DNA of 64,000 bases from Candidatus Anammoximicrobium sp. (GCA_012515235.1 JAAYYU010000148.1:62001-126000), one strand, 5' to 3'; counted from the first letter of the stretch, positions 33,921-42,338 are shown. Numbers and translations are program-made. Notes: generated by a model from the letters alone, not told the origin.

Positions 33921-35480
33921 ATGCAAACAAGACCAACAATCCGTGTTGTGCGTGTGTGCCTGGTTCTCTGCCTGGCGTTGGCTTGGCAGCGTAGTCCGGC
34001 GGTGGCCGCGGACGGCCAGCGTTGGGCGGTGGTGGTGGGGGTGAACCAGTACGTCGAACTGCAGGACTTGAACTTTTGCGTGGCGGACGCGCGGAAGTTT
34101 CGGGATCAGCTGGTCTCGGCCGGTTTTCCGGCGGACAACGTGTTCCTGCTGGTGGACGGTTCGGACGCAGCCTCGCAGCCGAACCGGGCGAACATCCAGC
34201 GTCAGATTGCGTCGGTGCTGCAGGTCGCGGAGAAGGACGATCTGGTGCTGGTCAGTTTCAGCGGCCACGGGGTGCACTTGGACGGGAAGAGCTACTTCTG
34301 CCCGTCGGAAGCCAACCTGGACAACGCGCAGACAACGATGGTGCCTCTGGAGCTGATCTACAAGCAGTTGGAGGCATCGCAGTCGCGTCAGAAGCTGCTG
34401 TTGGTGGACGCCTGCCGGAACGACCCGCGCCCGCCGGGCAGTCGCGACGCGACGTCGCACCAGCGGAGCCTAAAGGGTCTGTCGGACGAATTGAAGGCGG
34501 TGCCGGCGGGGATTTTGGCGTTGAGCAGTGCGGCGGAGGGGCAGCTCTCGTGGGAAGACGAGCAGTTCGGTCATGGGGTGTTCATGCACTTTGTGATGGA
34601 GGGTCTGTCAGGTCGGGCGGACCTGGAGGTGAATGGGAATCGGAACGGAGCGGTGTCGTTGCTGGAGTTGTATGCGTACTCGAACCTGCAGACGAAGCGT
34701 TGGGTGCTTCGGAACCGTCCGGGATATTTGCAGACTCCGGAGTTGCTGGGGAAGATCACGGGGGATTTTGACTTGGGCCGGAAGGTGTCGCCGCCGTTGG
34801 CCGTGGCACCGTTTTCGGGCACGACGGCGCGCGGCCATCAGCAGGCGTGGGCCAAGCACGTGGGCCAGCCGGTCGAGTCGAGCAACCGCATTGGCATGAA
34901 GCTGACGCTGATTCCGCCTGGGGAAGTCGTGATGGGGTCGACGGTGTCGGCGGAGGAGATCGATCGGCGTTTTCCGGGAGGCAAGGTGGAGTACTATGCG
35001 GCTGAGCATCCGCATCACACGGTGCGATTGACGCGGCCGTTCTATTTGGGGACGCACGAAGTGACGGTGGGCGATTTTCGCCGGTTTGTGACAGCGACGG
35101 GTCACAAGACGACGGCGACGGATGCGTGGATGGGTCGGATGAGACGGGTACGCCAGACGGTCGGAGCTGGAGGTACAAGTTCAACTTCAAGGACGGGTTC
35201 CGCGTGGCCTCCAGTTCGGTGGATGCATCAAGCAAGTAGAGCCAGTACCAGCGACCGTAGACGGCTCGCTCCGCGAGCGGGAATCGCGTCTCGGAGAGAC
35301 GCGGCCACGTGTAGGCGGCGCAGCCGCCGTGGGGTCTGGGGCGAAGCCCCAGCGAAATCTGAAACCGCGAGAGTTAAGATAGGCAAAATGGTTTCTGTTC
35401 TCCAGCGAGGCTGGTCGCCAAGTTCGGTTGTTCGGCGAAGGGACGGTAACCGTTTTGACGGATGGACCGCTCTCGCATAG
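33921..35480 (+). CDS. Exported caspase-like peptidase with cut-off SUMF1 domain
   Basis: 519 residues from ATG 33921, preceded by CGGAGG. Signal peptide (CLVLCLALAWQRSPAVAA). The caspase (peptidase C14) domain, residues about 33-270, has WAVVVGVNQYVELQDL, SFSGHGVH with His116 and LLVDACRND with Cys165, the complete catalytic dyad. A sulfatase-modifying-factor-like domain (SUMF1/FGE-like) starts at about 322 (RIGMKLTLIPPGEVVMGST, PFYLGTHEVTVGDFRRFV) but stops near residue 400. The normal domain is over 200 residues, so most of it is gone. The following 119 codons are not homologous; from about 35129 a different frame reads SWRYKFNFKDGFRVASSSVD to a stop at 35237. Probably a deletion truncated it. 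The peptidase part may still fold. Confidence 0.78.
   Translation: MQTRPTIRVVRVCLVLCLALAWQRSPAVAADGQRWAVVVGVNQYVELQDLNFCVADARKFRDQLVSAGFPADNVFLLVDGSDAASQPNRANIQRQIASVLQVAEKDDLVLVSFSGHGVHLDGKSYFCPSEANLDNAQTTMVPLELIYKQLEASQSRQKLLLVDACRNDPRPPGSRDATSHQRSLKGLSDELKAVPAGILALSSAAEGQLSWEDEQFGHGVFMHFVMEGLSGRADLEVNGNRNGAVSLLELYAYSNLQTKRWVLRNRPGYLQTPELLGKITGDFDLGRKVSPPLAVAPFSGTTARGHQQAWAKHVGQPVESSNRIGMKLTLIPPGEVVMGSTVSAEEIDRRFPGGKVEYYAAEHPHHTVRLTRPFYLGTHEVTVGDFRRFVTATGHKTTATDAWMGRMRRVRQTVGAGGTSSTSRTGSAWPPVRWMHQASRASTSDRRRLAPRAGIASRRDAATCRRRSRRGVWGEAPAKSETARVKIGKMVSVLQRGWSPSSVVRRRDGNRFDGWTALA
35264..35350. repeat. Cluster of four adjacent hairpins
   Basis: Four perfect short inverted repeats stand in a row: GCTCGC/GCGAGC (35264-35278), GCGTCT/AGACGC (35286-35302), GGCGGC/GCCGCC (35314-35328) and GGGGC/GCCCC (35338-35350). 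Arms are 5-6 nt with loops of 3-5 nt and gaps of 7-11 nt. The RNA would fold into a comb of hairpins. The stretch to 35521 shows no coding signal apart from the tail of the caspase frame. Confidence 0.65.
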
Positions 35481-35521
35481 CATAGACGGTATTGATGCTA
35501 GCCTGACAGAAAGGCACCAAC

Positions 35522-35800
35522 ATGTATACAGTTGAATTTCCCGATCATCTGCAGGACAGACTCGACGAGCGTGCTGTTGCCACGGGCTTCGAGGCAGCGG
35601 ACCTGATCCGGATGGCTGTCGTGCAGTTCGTGGGGCAGGATCAGCCGGGGATTGCGCGGAGAATGCCTGACCCGCCGTTGGCCGCCACGGAAACCCCAGC
35701 CCCGTTCGACATTCCGCGCGGCGAAGCAATCTTCCTCACGCCCGATGTCATTATCGACGGTCCCGCCCGCATTCCGGACTTGGGCAAGTTCGACCCATGA
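35522..35800 (+). CDS. Small RHH/CopG-like protein, possible antitoxin
   Basis: 92 residues. The start MYTVEFPDHLQDRLDERAVA, with GFEAADLIRMAVVQFV, resembles the beta strand and two helices of a ribbon-helix-helix DNA-binding fold. The C-terminal half (PAPFDIPRGEAIFLTPDVII) is an extended, acidic segment as in the toxin-binding part of antitoxins. Its TGA overlaps the next ATG (ATGA at 35797), the usual spacing in toxin-antitoxin pairs. The downstream partner is truncated. AAAGGCACC stands upstream. Function is inferred from shape and layout. Confidence 0.5.
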   Translation: MYTVEFPDHLQDRLDERAVATGFEAADLIRMAVVQFVGQDQPGIARRMPDPPLAATETPAPFDIPRGEAIFLTPDVIIDGPARIPDLGKFDP

Positions 35801-35830
35801 TCTACGAAATCCCCGCTATTCACAGGCAGG
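35797..35830 (+). pseudogene. Truncated start of a possible toxin gene
   Basis: ATG at 35797 overlaps the stop of the preceding gene. It encodes only MIYEIPAIHR before the sequence becomes the out-of-frame 5' part of the coiled-coil gene. So only about 10 codons of the original gene remain. No family can be assigned. Confidence 0.4.
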
Positions 35831-35870
35831 CTGGACCGAAGCGGCTCGCCAAGCATATCCTGCTGGGTTC

Positions 35871-36635
35871 GTGGCCCATGCGGAGGCCAAGTTGCAGCGG
35901 GACTTGGCCACGATGGAACAAACACGCCGCGAGCTGGCCGCCAAGGTCGGCCGCCTGTCCAAGACAGCCCGCGAGCAGTCGGCCTTGGCCGAACAGGCCC
36001 GCACGCTGGCCGAGCAGTTCCGGGGCGAGTACCAGCGGGCCAAAGACGAAGGCACCTTCCCCATCGAGGTCCGCGGTGCTGCCTACACGGAACCGCAGGT
36101 CCGTTCGCAGGTGAGCCTGCTGTTGGCCGAAGCCGAAGGCTACGAATCGTCCTTGACGGAGATCGAATCTGTCCAGACGGCCGCCGAAGAGAAGATCGAA
36201 GAGCTGGCCGTGCGGATCAACCGGACTGAAACGCAGCTGGCCGCGTTGGCCACCAAGCGGGAGTTGCTGCGGGCCCGGCAGCTGACCACCGCCGGCGAAG
36301 AACTGCTGGCCCAGGTCGACGAGTTGATGACCGGCAACCGGCAGGCGATCGACGCCAACCCGGTCGGCACCGTCCGCGAGTTGCTGGCCCGCGGTTCGAG
36401 CAAGCCCACCGGCCGAGCGACGGACAGCAAAGTTGAAGCCTTCCTGACGGCCAAGCAGGAGCCGAAAAACGACGCGGCAGAATCCGACGTGGAGGCAAGC
36501 GTCGAGGTCACGGGGGCCAACTTTCCGCCCGCGTTCCCCCGTCAATCGCAAAGCCAAGTCGACGGCAAGGGCAAGCCGCGGGCCGCGAAGGGCCAGAAAG
36601 CCAACCGCACGAATCCCATTTTTCAGCAGTCCTGA
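35871..36635 (+). CDS. Coiled-coil protein, 5' truncated
   Basis: 254 residues from GTG 35871; ATG 35913 is a later choice. Homology-like sequence reaches upstream to about 35823 (QAGWTEAARQAYPAGF) with no start codon in frame there, so the N-terminus is missing. A nearly continuous heptad region (ATMEQTRRELAAKVGRLSKT, EKIEELAVRINRTETQLAAL) surrounds the segment FPIEVRGAAYTEPQVRSQVS. This matches a planctomycete family of membrane-anchored coiled-coil proteins with an N-terminal helix; here that helix is lost. The tail is low-complexity and ends RTNPIFQQS. The join to the truncated upstream ORF suggests a deletion with end points near 35825. Confidence 0.65.
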   Translation: MAHAEAKLQRDLATMEQTRRELAAKVGRLSKTAREQSALAEQARTLAEQFRGEYQRAKDEGTFPIEVRGAAYTEPQVRSQVSLLLAEAEGYESSLTEIESVQTAAEEKIEELAVRINRTETQLAALATKRELLRARQLTTAGEELLAQVDELMTGNRQAIDANPVGTVRELLARGSSKPTGRATDSKVEAFLTAKQEPKNDAAESDVEASVEVTGANFPPAFPRQSQSQVDGKGKPRAAKGQKANRTNPIFQQS

Positions 36636-36821
36636 GCGTGCCAAGGACGGCTCGCGAAACCCAAGCCGGCGTCGATTCCTGTGATCGACGCCGCTTTCGT
36701 TTCGAATGGCTGTCACGCCAGACCATTTTCCTTCCAGCAGGCATGCGGCTGGTTGTCTTGCCCACGCTTGGGATGTCTGATAAGGTTGGACGTAATGATC
36801 GATTAACCAAAGGAGCTGATG

Positions 36822-38624
36822 ATGCGACGTGTTACTCTTGGGGGGGCGTCCCTCATGGCCTCGCTTCTGGCCGTCGTTTTTTGCGCTCAGGTCCAAGCGG
36901 CTGATGAGCCCGCCGTGGGGTTGACGGTTTTGAGCAGCCTGGAACGGATCCAGCAGCACGAAGCGCCGTTCGGCAAGCCGGCGGCGGAACTGGGGGCGGC
37001 GAAGAACGAAGTCGAGTCGTTCCAGGTGGTGATCGCCGCCCGGAAGGCGGGCGAGGGGGTCCGCGTGGTGGCGGCGGAATTGTCCGAGTTGGCCGGCCCC
37101 AAGGACGCGCGGATCGGGAAAGACTGTGTGAAGATCTTTCGCGAGGAGTACGTCCGTGTCCGGCAGTCGACGCCCAGCGCTGAACTGCCGCCCGGCCTGT
37201 ATCCGGACCCGTTGGTGCCGCTGGTCAATCCGTTGACCGGCCAGCCGATCGAGCCGTTGAACCAGAGCCGGGAGCGGTGGGGCGAACCGCTGGTGACGCG
37301 CGGCTGCGACATGTACGGCTTGCCCTTCGAACTGTTTCCCGGTCAGAATCAGCCTCTGTGGGTCGACGTCCACGTGCCAAAGGACGCACCGGCCGGCACG
37401 TACCAGGGCACGTTCCGCGTGACGCTCCAAGGCGGCCGGTCGGCAGAGATCCCCGTCACGCTGACGGTCTGGGATTTTGCGCTTCCCGGCGGCCCGACGC
37501 ACCGGAACCATTTCGGCAGCTTCGGCAATGTGGCCCGTTGGTTCGACGTGAAACACGATTCCGAGCGGTTCCAGCAGATCGAGGCCCGCTACTGCCAGGC
37601 CATGGCCGAGCACCGGATCAATCCGCCCCTGCCCGGCCGCCTGCTGCCGACAGTCAAGCCCGACGGGTCGCTGGAGATCGTGGCCGAGCGGCACGCGGCG
37701 TTGAAGCAATTCATCGACGAACTGCACGTGACGGACTTTGAGGTCCCGCGCGCTCCGTTTGCCAGGCTCCCACACTCCACGCTTCGCCCGGACTACAAGG
37801 ACATTGCCCCTGAGCAGCGCGAGAAGGCCCAGCGCTACTATCGCGAGTACTACGCGTACCTCAAGCAAAACGGCTGGGAAAAACGGGCCTATGTGTACCT
37901 GTTGGATGAGCCCAACGTGCGGGAGAATTACGAGCAAGTGCTGGTGCTCGGTCAACTGGTTCACGAGGCGGCGCCGGAGTTGCAGGTGTTGGTCGTCGAG
38001 CAGACCTATCCGCACGAGCCGACCTGGCCGGACATAGATGCGGCCGTGGACATCTGGTGCCCGCTGTGGAGTTTCATCGACCGGGACACCGTGGCTCAAA
38101 AGCTGGCGCAGGGCGACGAGGTCTGGTCCTATACGGCCCTGGTGCAGCGGTCGCCCTCGTACCATCCGCAGTACGCTCAGGTCAAGGACAAGCATCCGCC
38201 GTACTGGCACCTGGATCGGCCGCTGCTGGCCTATCGCGTGCCGACGTGGATCAACCGCCAGTACGGAATCACAGGCCTGTTGTACTGGAGCACCGTAACC
38301 ACGGTGATCGATCCCTGGTACAATCCGGCGTTTGCCCATCCGCGGCACTACAACGGCGGCGGTTTCCTGTTCTATCCCGGAACGCCCTGCGGCATCGACG
38401 GGCCGATCGCCAGCATGCGGATCAAGGCCCTCCGCGACGGCATGGAGGACTACGAGTACTTCGCACTGCTGGAACAGCGGGCCGGCCCGCAGGCCGTGCG
38501 GAAGATCGTCGATCGCATTGCGCCCAGCTGGTGGGAGTACTGCCGCGACCCGGACGCGATCCTCGCCGCCCGCCGCGAACTGGCTCAACAGATCACCGGC
38601 ACAGCGGCGCCGCAGCCACGGTGA
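36822..38624 (+). CDS. Secreted DUF4091 glycoside-hydrolase-like protein
   Basis: 600 residues from ATG 36822, 6 nt after AAAGGAGC; the adjacent ATG 36819 is only 3 nt from it. Signal peptide (SLMASLLAVVFCAQVQAADE). An N-terminal beta-rich part (ELGAAKNEVESFQVVIAARK) with VDVHVPKDAPAGTYQGTFRV leads to a TIM-barrel-like region (YVYLLDEPN, VDIWCPLWSF, GLLYWSTVTT) and the DUF4091 C-terminus (MRIKALRDGMEDYEYFALLE). The overall plan is that of the second half of the protein at 19845-23078, so the two are paralogues. LLDEPN places a plausible catalytic acid after a strand. The substrate is unknown; location is periplasmic or extracellular. Confidence 0.85.
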   Translation: MRRVTLGGASLMASLLAVVFCAQVQAADEPAVGLTVLSSLERIQQHEAPFGKPAAELGAAKNEVESFQVVIAARKAGEGVRVVAAELSELAGPKDARIGKDCVKIFREEYVRVRQSTPSAELPPGLYPDPLVPLVNPLTGQPIEPLNQSRERWGEPLVTRGCDMYGLPFELFPGQNQPLWVDVHVPKDAPAGTYQGTFRVTLQGGRSAEIPVTLTVWDFALPGGPTHRNHFGSFGNVARWFDVKHDSERFQQIEARYCQAMAEHRINPPLPGRLLPTVKPDGSLEIVAERHAALKQFIDELHVTDFEVPRAPFARLPHSTLRPDYKDIAPEQREKAQRYYREYYAYLKQNGWEKRAYVYLLDEPNVRENYEQVLVLGQLVHEAAPELQVLVVEQTYPHEPTWPDIDAAVDIWCPLWSFIDRDTVAQKLAQGDEVWSYTALVQRSPSYHPQYAQVKDKHPPYWHLDRPLLAYRVPTWINRQYGITGLLYWSTVTTVIDPWYNPAFAHPRHYNGGGFLFYPGTPCGIDGPIASMRIKALRDGMEDYEYFALLEQRAGPQAVRKIVDRIAPSWWEYCRDPDAILAARRELAQQITGTAAPQPR

Positions 38625-38655
38625 GCGGACGAACATCCCGGCTTCCGCGGAGTAA

Positions 38656-38751
38656 GGGGTCAGGCTTCCAGATTTCAATTTTCGCGGTCGCAGGACTTAA
38701 CGCTTGGAAAACGCTCGCCCCGCGAAAATTGAAATCTGGAAGCCTGACCCC
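38656..38751. repeat. Perfect 32-bp inverted repeat between convergent genes
   Basis: Arm 38656-38687 starts GGGGTCAGGCTTCCAG and ends TTCGCGG. Arm 38720-38751 is its exact reverse complement ending CTGACCCC. The spacer is 32 nt. It lies between the 3' ends of the DUF4091 gene and the minus-strand helix-hairpin-helix gene, so it may act as a two-way terminator. GGGGTCAGG ends are reminiscent of short repeats mobilised by Y1/RAYT-type transposases; no transposase is nearby. Confidence 0.85.
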
Positions 38752-38778
38752 AGCCCAGCGCGCCGGCCCCGCGCGGCG

Positions 38779-39723
38779 TCAGAAACGGAACTGTCTCTGG
38801 ACCAGTCGCCCGTTTTTCGGGCCGGCGTCCAGAGCGTAATGGCGGGCGCACTCATCCTCCCGGCCGCGGATCACTCGGCGGCCGCGCAGAGGGCCGAACG
38901 ACCATGTGATCGCCGTCCAACTGCCGCTGTGCTGGTCGTCGTCCCGGTAGATCACGACCCAGTCGCGGGTTGCGCCCAGTTCGTGGGCTCGCGCGGTGTT
39001 CGAGTACAGGGCCGTGTAATGGCGGCCTTCGCGCTCGGTGTGCAGCACGGGCAGCCAGGCGTCGCCGGTGGGATTAAAGCGGCGCGGTGCGACGCGCGGC
39101 AGCTTGCCCTGTTGGGCCAACTGGCGGTATTCGCGGTCGACGTCCAGCAGTTCCTGGACCGGCGGCGGGTCCGGCGGTTCGGGTTGCCGGCGAGTCGGCG
39201 CACCCGCTGCGGCGGGAGCCTGGCGAAACCGCCCGGCCAGCGACTCGCGCACGGCTTGCACTCGCTTGGCCCCCATCCCGCGGACGCGGGCCAGACGCCC
39301 GTCGTGGGCCGCGGCGGACAATCCGGACAGAGTCTCAATCCCCAATTCCTCGTGAATCCGCTGCGCCAGCTTGGGGCCGATGTCCGCCACCGTGGTGAAG
39401 ATCCGTTCGGGCGCGTTTTCGCCTCGCAACCGCTCCAGCATCGGCAACCGGCCGCTGTGGGCCAGGTGCGCCAGCGTGTGTGCCAGCGACCGGCCGATAG
39501 CGGGCAACTGCATCAGGCCGTCGAGGCCCTGGGAGGCCGCCACGTCGATGACGGGGGTCGCCATGGCGCGGATCGAATCGGCCGCGTTGCGATAGGCCCG
39601 GACGCGAAAAGGATTCGCTCCGTGCTGTTCCAGCAGATCGGCGACGTTCTGCAATTCCGCCGCGACTTCCGTGTTGCTCAAGGCTGCCGGCGGTTTCGCT
39701 GTCGCTTTCGACGGGAGCCCCAT
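38779..39723 (-). CDS. Helix-hairpin-helix protein related to the N-terminal part of PolX
   Basis: 314 residues from ATG 39723 with GGAGACGG upstream. The first part NTEVAAELQNVADLLEQHG-ANPFRVRAYRNAADSI is the 8-kDa HhH domain beginning of family X polymerases. Three HhH-like segments follow: LPAIGRSLAHTLAHLAHSG, VADIGPKLAQRIHEELG and VRGMGAKRVQAVRESLAG. The polymerase palm with its catalytic Asp triad is missing. Instead the C-terminal half reads LPVLHTEREGRHYTALYSNT, DDDQHSGSWTAITWSFGPLRG, GREDECARHY, a domain I do not recognise. It may bind branched or nicked DNA. Length is far below PolX (about 575), so it is a stand-alone HhH protein. Confidence 0.78.
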   Translation of the reverse strand: MGLPSKATAKPPAALSNTEVAAELQNVADLLEQHGANPFRVRAYRNAADSIRAMATPVIDVAASQGLDGLMQLPAIGRSLAHTLAHLAHSGRLPMLERLRGENAPERIFTTVADIGPKLAQRIHEELGIETLSGLSAAAHDGRLARVRGMGAKRVQAVRESLAGRFRQAPAAAGAPTRRQPEPPDPPPVQELLDVDREYRQLAQQGKLPRVAPRRFNPTGDAWLPVLHTEREGRHYTALYSNTARAHELGATRDWVVIYRDDDQHSGSWTAITWSFGPLRGRRVIRGREDECARHYALDAGPKNGRLVQRQFRF

Positions 39724-40112
39724 TTGCCGTCTCCTTCGACTTGGCCCGTGCCGCTCAGCATCGTTCGAGAAACAACTGTCCAGTGTTGATGACGGATCAT
39801 CCCACGAAGCATTACGGCTACTCTGACGAGGCGACCGTTGTTTCTCGCACCTTGTTTGTCTAATTCTATCCCGCACGGCAAGCGCTGCGAAGCAACCGCC
39901 GGCACTTGCGGCGTGGAAAAACGCCGCCGTGCCCGCGTTTGGAGCTGAAGCACCTCCCGAACGAGCAACCGGCAGCAACCGCGACCGTTCCCTTCCGGTT
40001 CCCGCTGCGGTAGAATTGCGGTGTGCCACCGACGGTCTGGGGCTGAACGTCCGCGACCGCAGTGGTTGGGCAAGCAGGATTTCTGAAACGGCACTCAGCA
40101 GGGGGCGCATAG
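39724..40112. other. 389-nt divergent intergenic region
   Basis: It separates the start of the HhH gene (minus) from the start of the 658-residue gene (plus) and must hold both promoters. The only clear signals are the ribosome sites GGAGACGG for the minus gene and AGGGGGC for the plus gene. No repeat or small gene was recognised. Confidence 0.5.
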
Positions 40113-42089
40113 ATGGCGATTGAACGCATCGGACCGTCGCTCTATTCCGAGGGGGGCACGGTCTTTGAGCCGCAGGTGGCGACGATCTTTACCGACACGC
40201 AAACGCTGGTCACGGAAGGGACGACGCACCTCCGCCACAGGGAAGTGTATTGCGACCGCTTGGAGGAGCGACGGCGCGCCGCCCAGGCGGAACCGCTGAC
40301 GGCCAGCGAACGGTCGAAAATCTGGCGTTCCGGGGTCGATCTGATTATCCAGCCCGATTTGGTGCTCATTCGCCCTGACCCAGACCAGATCGATCGCGTG
40401 CTGGAGGCCGATGAACTACTGCAGGAGATCGTCAACAAACAGCGGATTCGCTTTCAGTTGGCGTCCAATGCCAAGGTTTTTGCCGCCCTGACCAAGCGGG
40501 GAGAACTCTGGCGGATCGCCTCGGACGCCGTCACGACGGAAGAGATGAAAGAACGCATCCGGAATGCCCGCATGAAACTGGAAGGCCGGGCGATCTACTA
40601 CTACAGCCCGGCGACCGGGACGCGGTTCCTGACCCTGAACGAAATGCGAATGCTGGCTGGCCTGAATGCCGCGGAGTTGCACCAGCATCTGACGGAGATT
40701 CAGACGTACTGCCAACGCTACAGCAAACGCGGCGGACTGGAGGTCGATTTTTTCAAGGGGAGAGCGAGCCTGCGGACGGCGTTTCGCGACGCGCGGCTCC
40801 CGGCCGACGACGAAGAAGCGTTGCGCGCCGAATATCAGCGGCTGTGCAGGCTGTTTGAAGAGCACGTGCCGCCCCACCTGCGGTCCGATGATGTCGTGGT
40901 GGAGGAGTGGCGTCTGGCGATGCACGACGCCCTCTATCCGCTGGAAGAGCACTCGACCGAAACCCACGAATGGCTCGGACTGGCCGCTCCCTTCCGCAAG
41001 CACGTGAAGTGGCTGCCCGGCGGCCGGCTGAAACGGGGGCATCTGGACTTCGACCCCGTGTTTGACAAGCTCACAGAGGTTCAACTAAAGGCGTTCGAAA
41101 ACCAGCAGAACCGCCGGGCCAGGGCCATCATCCTGAACTTCGTCCGGGATTATGGCGACTTGGAGTACATCAACGTCGGCTGGATCAACGAATCGCTGTC
41201 GCGGGCCCACCGGCCCGAACGGGGGCACCGGGACGTGTATGTGGTCGCGATCAAGCGGGCCAGCGAGGATCGTGAACACGTTCACATGTTGCGGATGCAG
41301 AAATGGGATATGACATTCCGGTTGGACCACGGCAAGTCCGCGGAAACCGCGATGTTCGAAACGGAGGAGTACACGGAATACACCCAGGACCGCTATCTCG
41401 GCTGCCGGCGGTTGGGCATGAACCTGTTCGGTCCCGTGCGGATCGGAAAGATCAGCGAACTGTACCGCGGGACGCAAACGAAACTGGCAGGCACGCCCAT
41501 CTGGACGCCCTATTTTGAGCGGGAGTATGTGCCGGGAATCGCCACCGACCGACTCACCGAGGAACATTGGAACCGCCCCGGATATGCGGAACGCCTTGCC
41601 CAGCTCCTGGGTCAGGCGGCGGCGTCCAGCCTCATCGTCGGGCGCGGCGACGGCCGCACGGAAGGCAGTCCGGACCAGGACCTGATCGTCTTCTTCGACG
41701 ATGGCGACGAGGTCGTCGTGGAACGGGACAAGATGATCGAGAGCCTGGTGGTCATGCACCATACCGGCTCGTTCTGGCACTTCCAGCCACCGCTGTGCCG
41801 GTTCGCCGCCGCCTACGCCCGCCCCGTGCTCCGCCGCTGGGACAAATTGCCCGACCCCGCTGCGTTTGCCCGGATCTATCTGGACGCGATGATCGGCCGG
41901 TTCACGGACATTCAGCGTGAGTACCGCGAGGACCGGCACGCCTTCGAGCACCTGTTCCACCTGCGGCACGTCCGCCCCGAAGGCAACTTTGCCCATCGCT
42001 GGCAGTGCGTGTTGAGACGGCTGGACGAGACAGACCCCGCCGCGCTCAAGGACGCCGTCGCCGCCTGGCTGAAGCGAACCGCCACCTAG
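40113..42089 (+). CDS. Large cytoplasmic protein of unknown function
   Basis: 658 residues, no signal peptide or membrane segment. The first part (SLYSEGGTVFEPQVATIFTD) looks like an extended beta region, with several helical stretches (VTTEEMKERIRNARMKLEGR, LRAEYQRLCRLFEEHVPPHL). A later segment, AASSLIVGRGDGRTEGSPDQ followed by DLIVFFDDGDEVVVERDKMI, shows a glycine-rich turn and an acidic strand that might bind a nucleotide or a divalent metal. The end (VLRRWDKLPDPAAFARIYLD, FEHLFHLRHVRPEGNFAHRW) is rich in His and Arg. No known family recognised. AGGGGG lies 9 nt before the ATG. It stands alone between a divergent HhH gene and decayed sequence. Confidence 0.8.
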   Translation: MAIERIGPSLYSEGGTVFEPQVATIFTDTQTLVTEGTTHLRHREVYCDRLEERRRAAQAEPLTASERSKIWRSGVDLIIQPDLVLIRPDPDQIDRVLEADELLQEIVNKQRIRFQLASNAKVFAALTKRGELWRIASDAVTTEEMKERIRNARMKLEGRAIYYYSPATGTRFLTLNEMRMLAGLNAAELHQHLTEIQTYCQRYSKRGGLEVDFFKGRASLRTAFRDARLPADDEEALRAEYQRLCRLFEEHVPPHLRSDDVVVEEWRLAMHDALYPLEEHSTETHEWLGLAAPFRKHVKWLPGGRLKRGHLDFDPVFDKLTEVQLKAFENQQNRRARAIILNFVRDYGDLEYINVGWINESLSRAHRPERGHRDVYVVAIKRASEDREHVHMLRMQKWDMTFRLDHGKSAETAMFETEEYTEYTQDRYLGCRRLGMNLFGPVRIGKISELYRGTQTKLAGTPIWTPYFEREYVPGIATDRLTEEHWNRPGYAERLAQLLGQAAASSLIVGRGDGRTEGSPDQDLIVFFDDGDEVVVERDKMIESLVVMHHTGSFWHFQPPLCRFAAAYARPVLRRWDKLPDPAAFARIYLDAMIGRFTDIQREYREDRHAFEHLFHLRHVRPEGNFAHRWQCVLRRLDETDPAALKDAVAAWLKRTAT

Positions 42090-42099
42090 CCGGAATCTC

Positions 42100-42285
42100 G
42101 CACCCGGTTGTTTTCGTAAGCAAGGGGCATACTTCACGAAAGCCTTCGATCTGTTCCTCGATCTGTACGACATTTCCCATCGGGCGCCCGCCGTGGCCGA
42201 CCTGAGCGAGTCGCTACGCGGACCGGAGGTGAGGTCAGGCCGAAGTGCGTTGGGCATGGGATGGTGTGCTGGACAGAAACCGGGG
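42100..42285 (+). pseudogene. Possible gene fragment without a start codon
   Basis: A frame from about 42100 reads GAYFTKAFDLFLDLYDIS followed by HRAPAVADLSESLRG and then noise up to a stop near 42305. The first 40 codons have protein-like composition but no start. It may be the 3' relic of a gene lost between the preceding gene and the antitoxin remnant. It is weak. Confidence 0.3.
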
Positions 42286-42338
42286 CCCGAGGCACAATCG
42301 TGGTAGTGGTGGAATCGCAACCTTGGGATGAGAGTGCC

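Noticed and set aside
35820-38678. 952-codon minus-strand open frame opposite the coiled-coil and DUF4091 genes
   Set aside because: It covers two real plus-strand genes and a gap between them. No motif or good start; antisense shadow.
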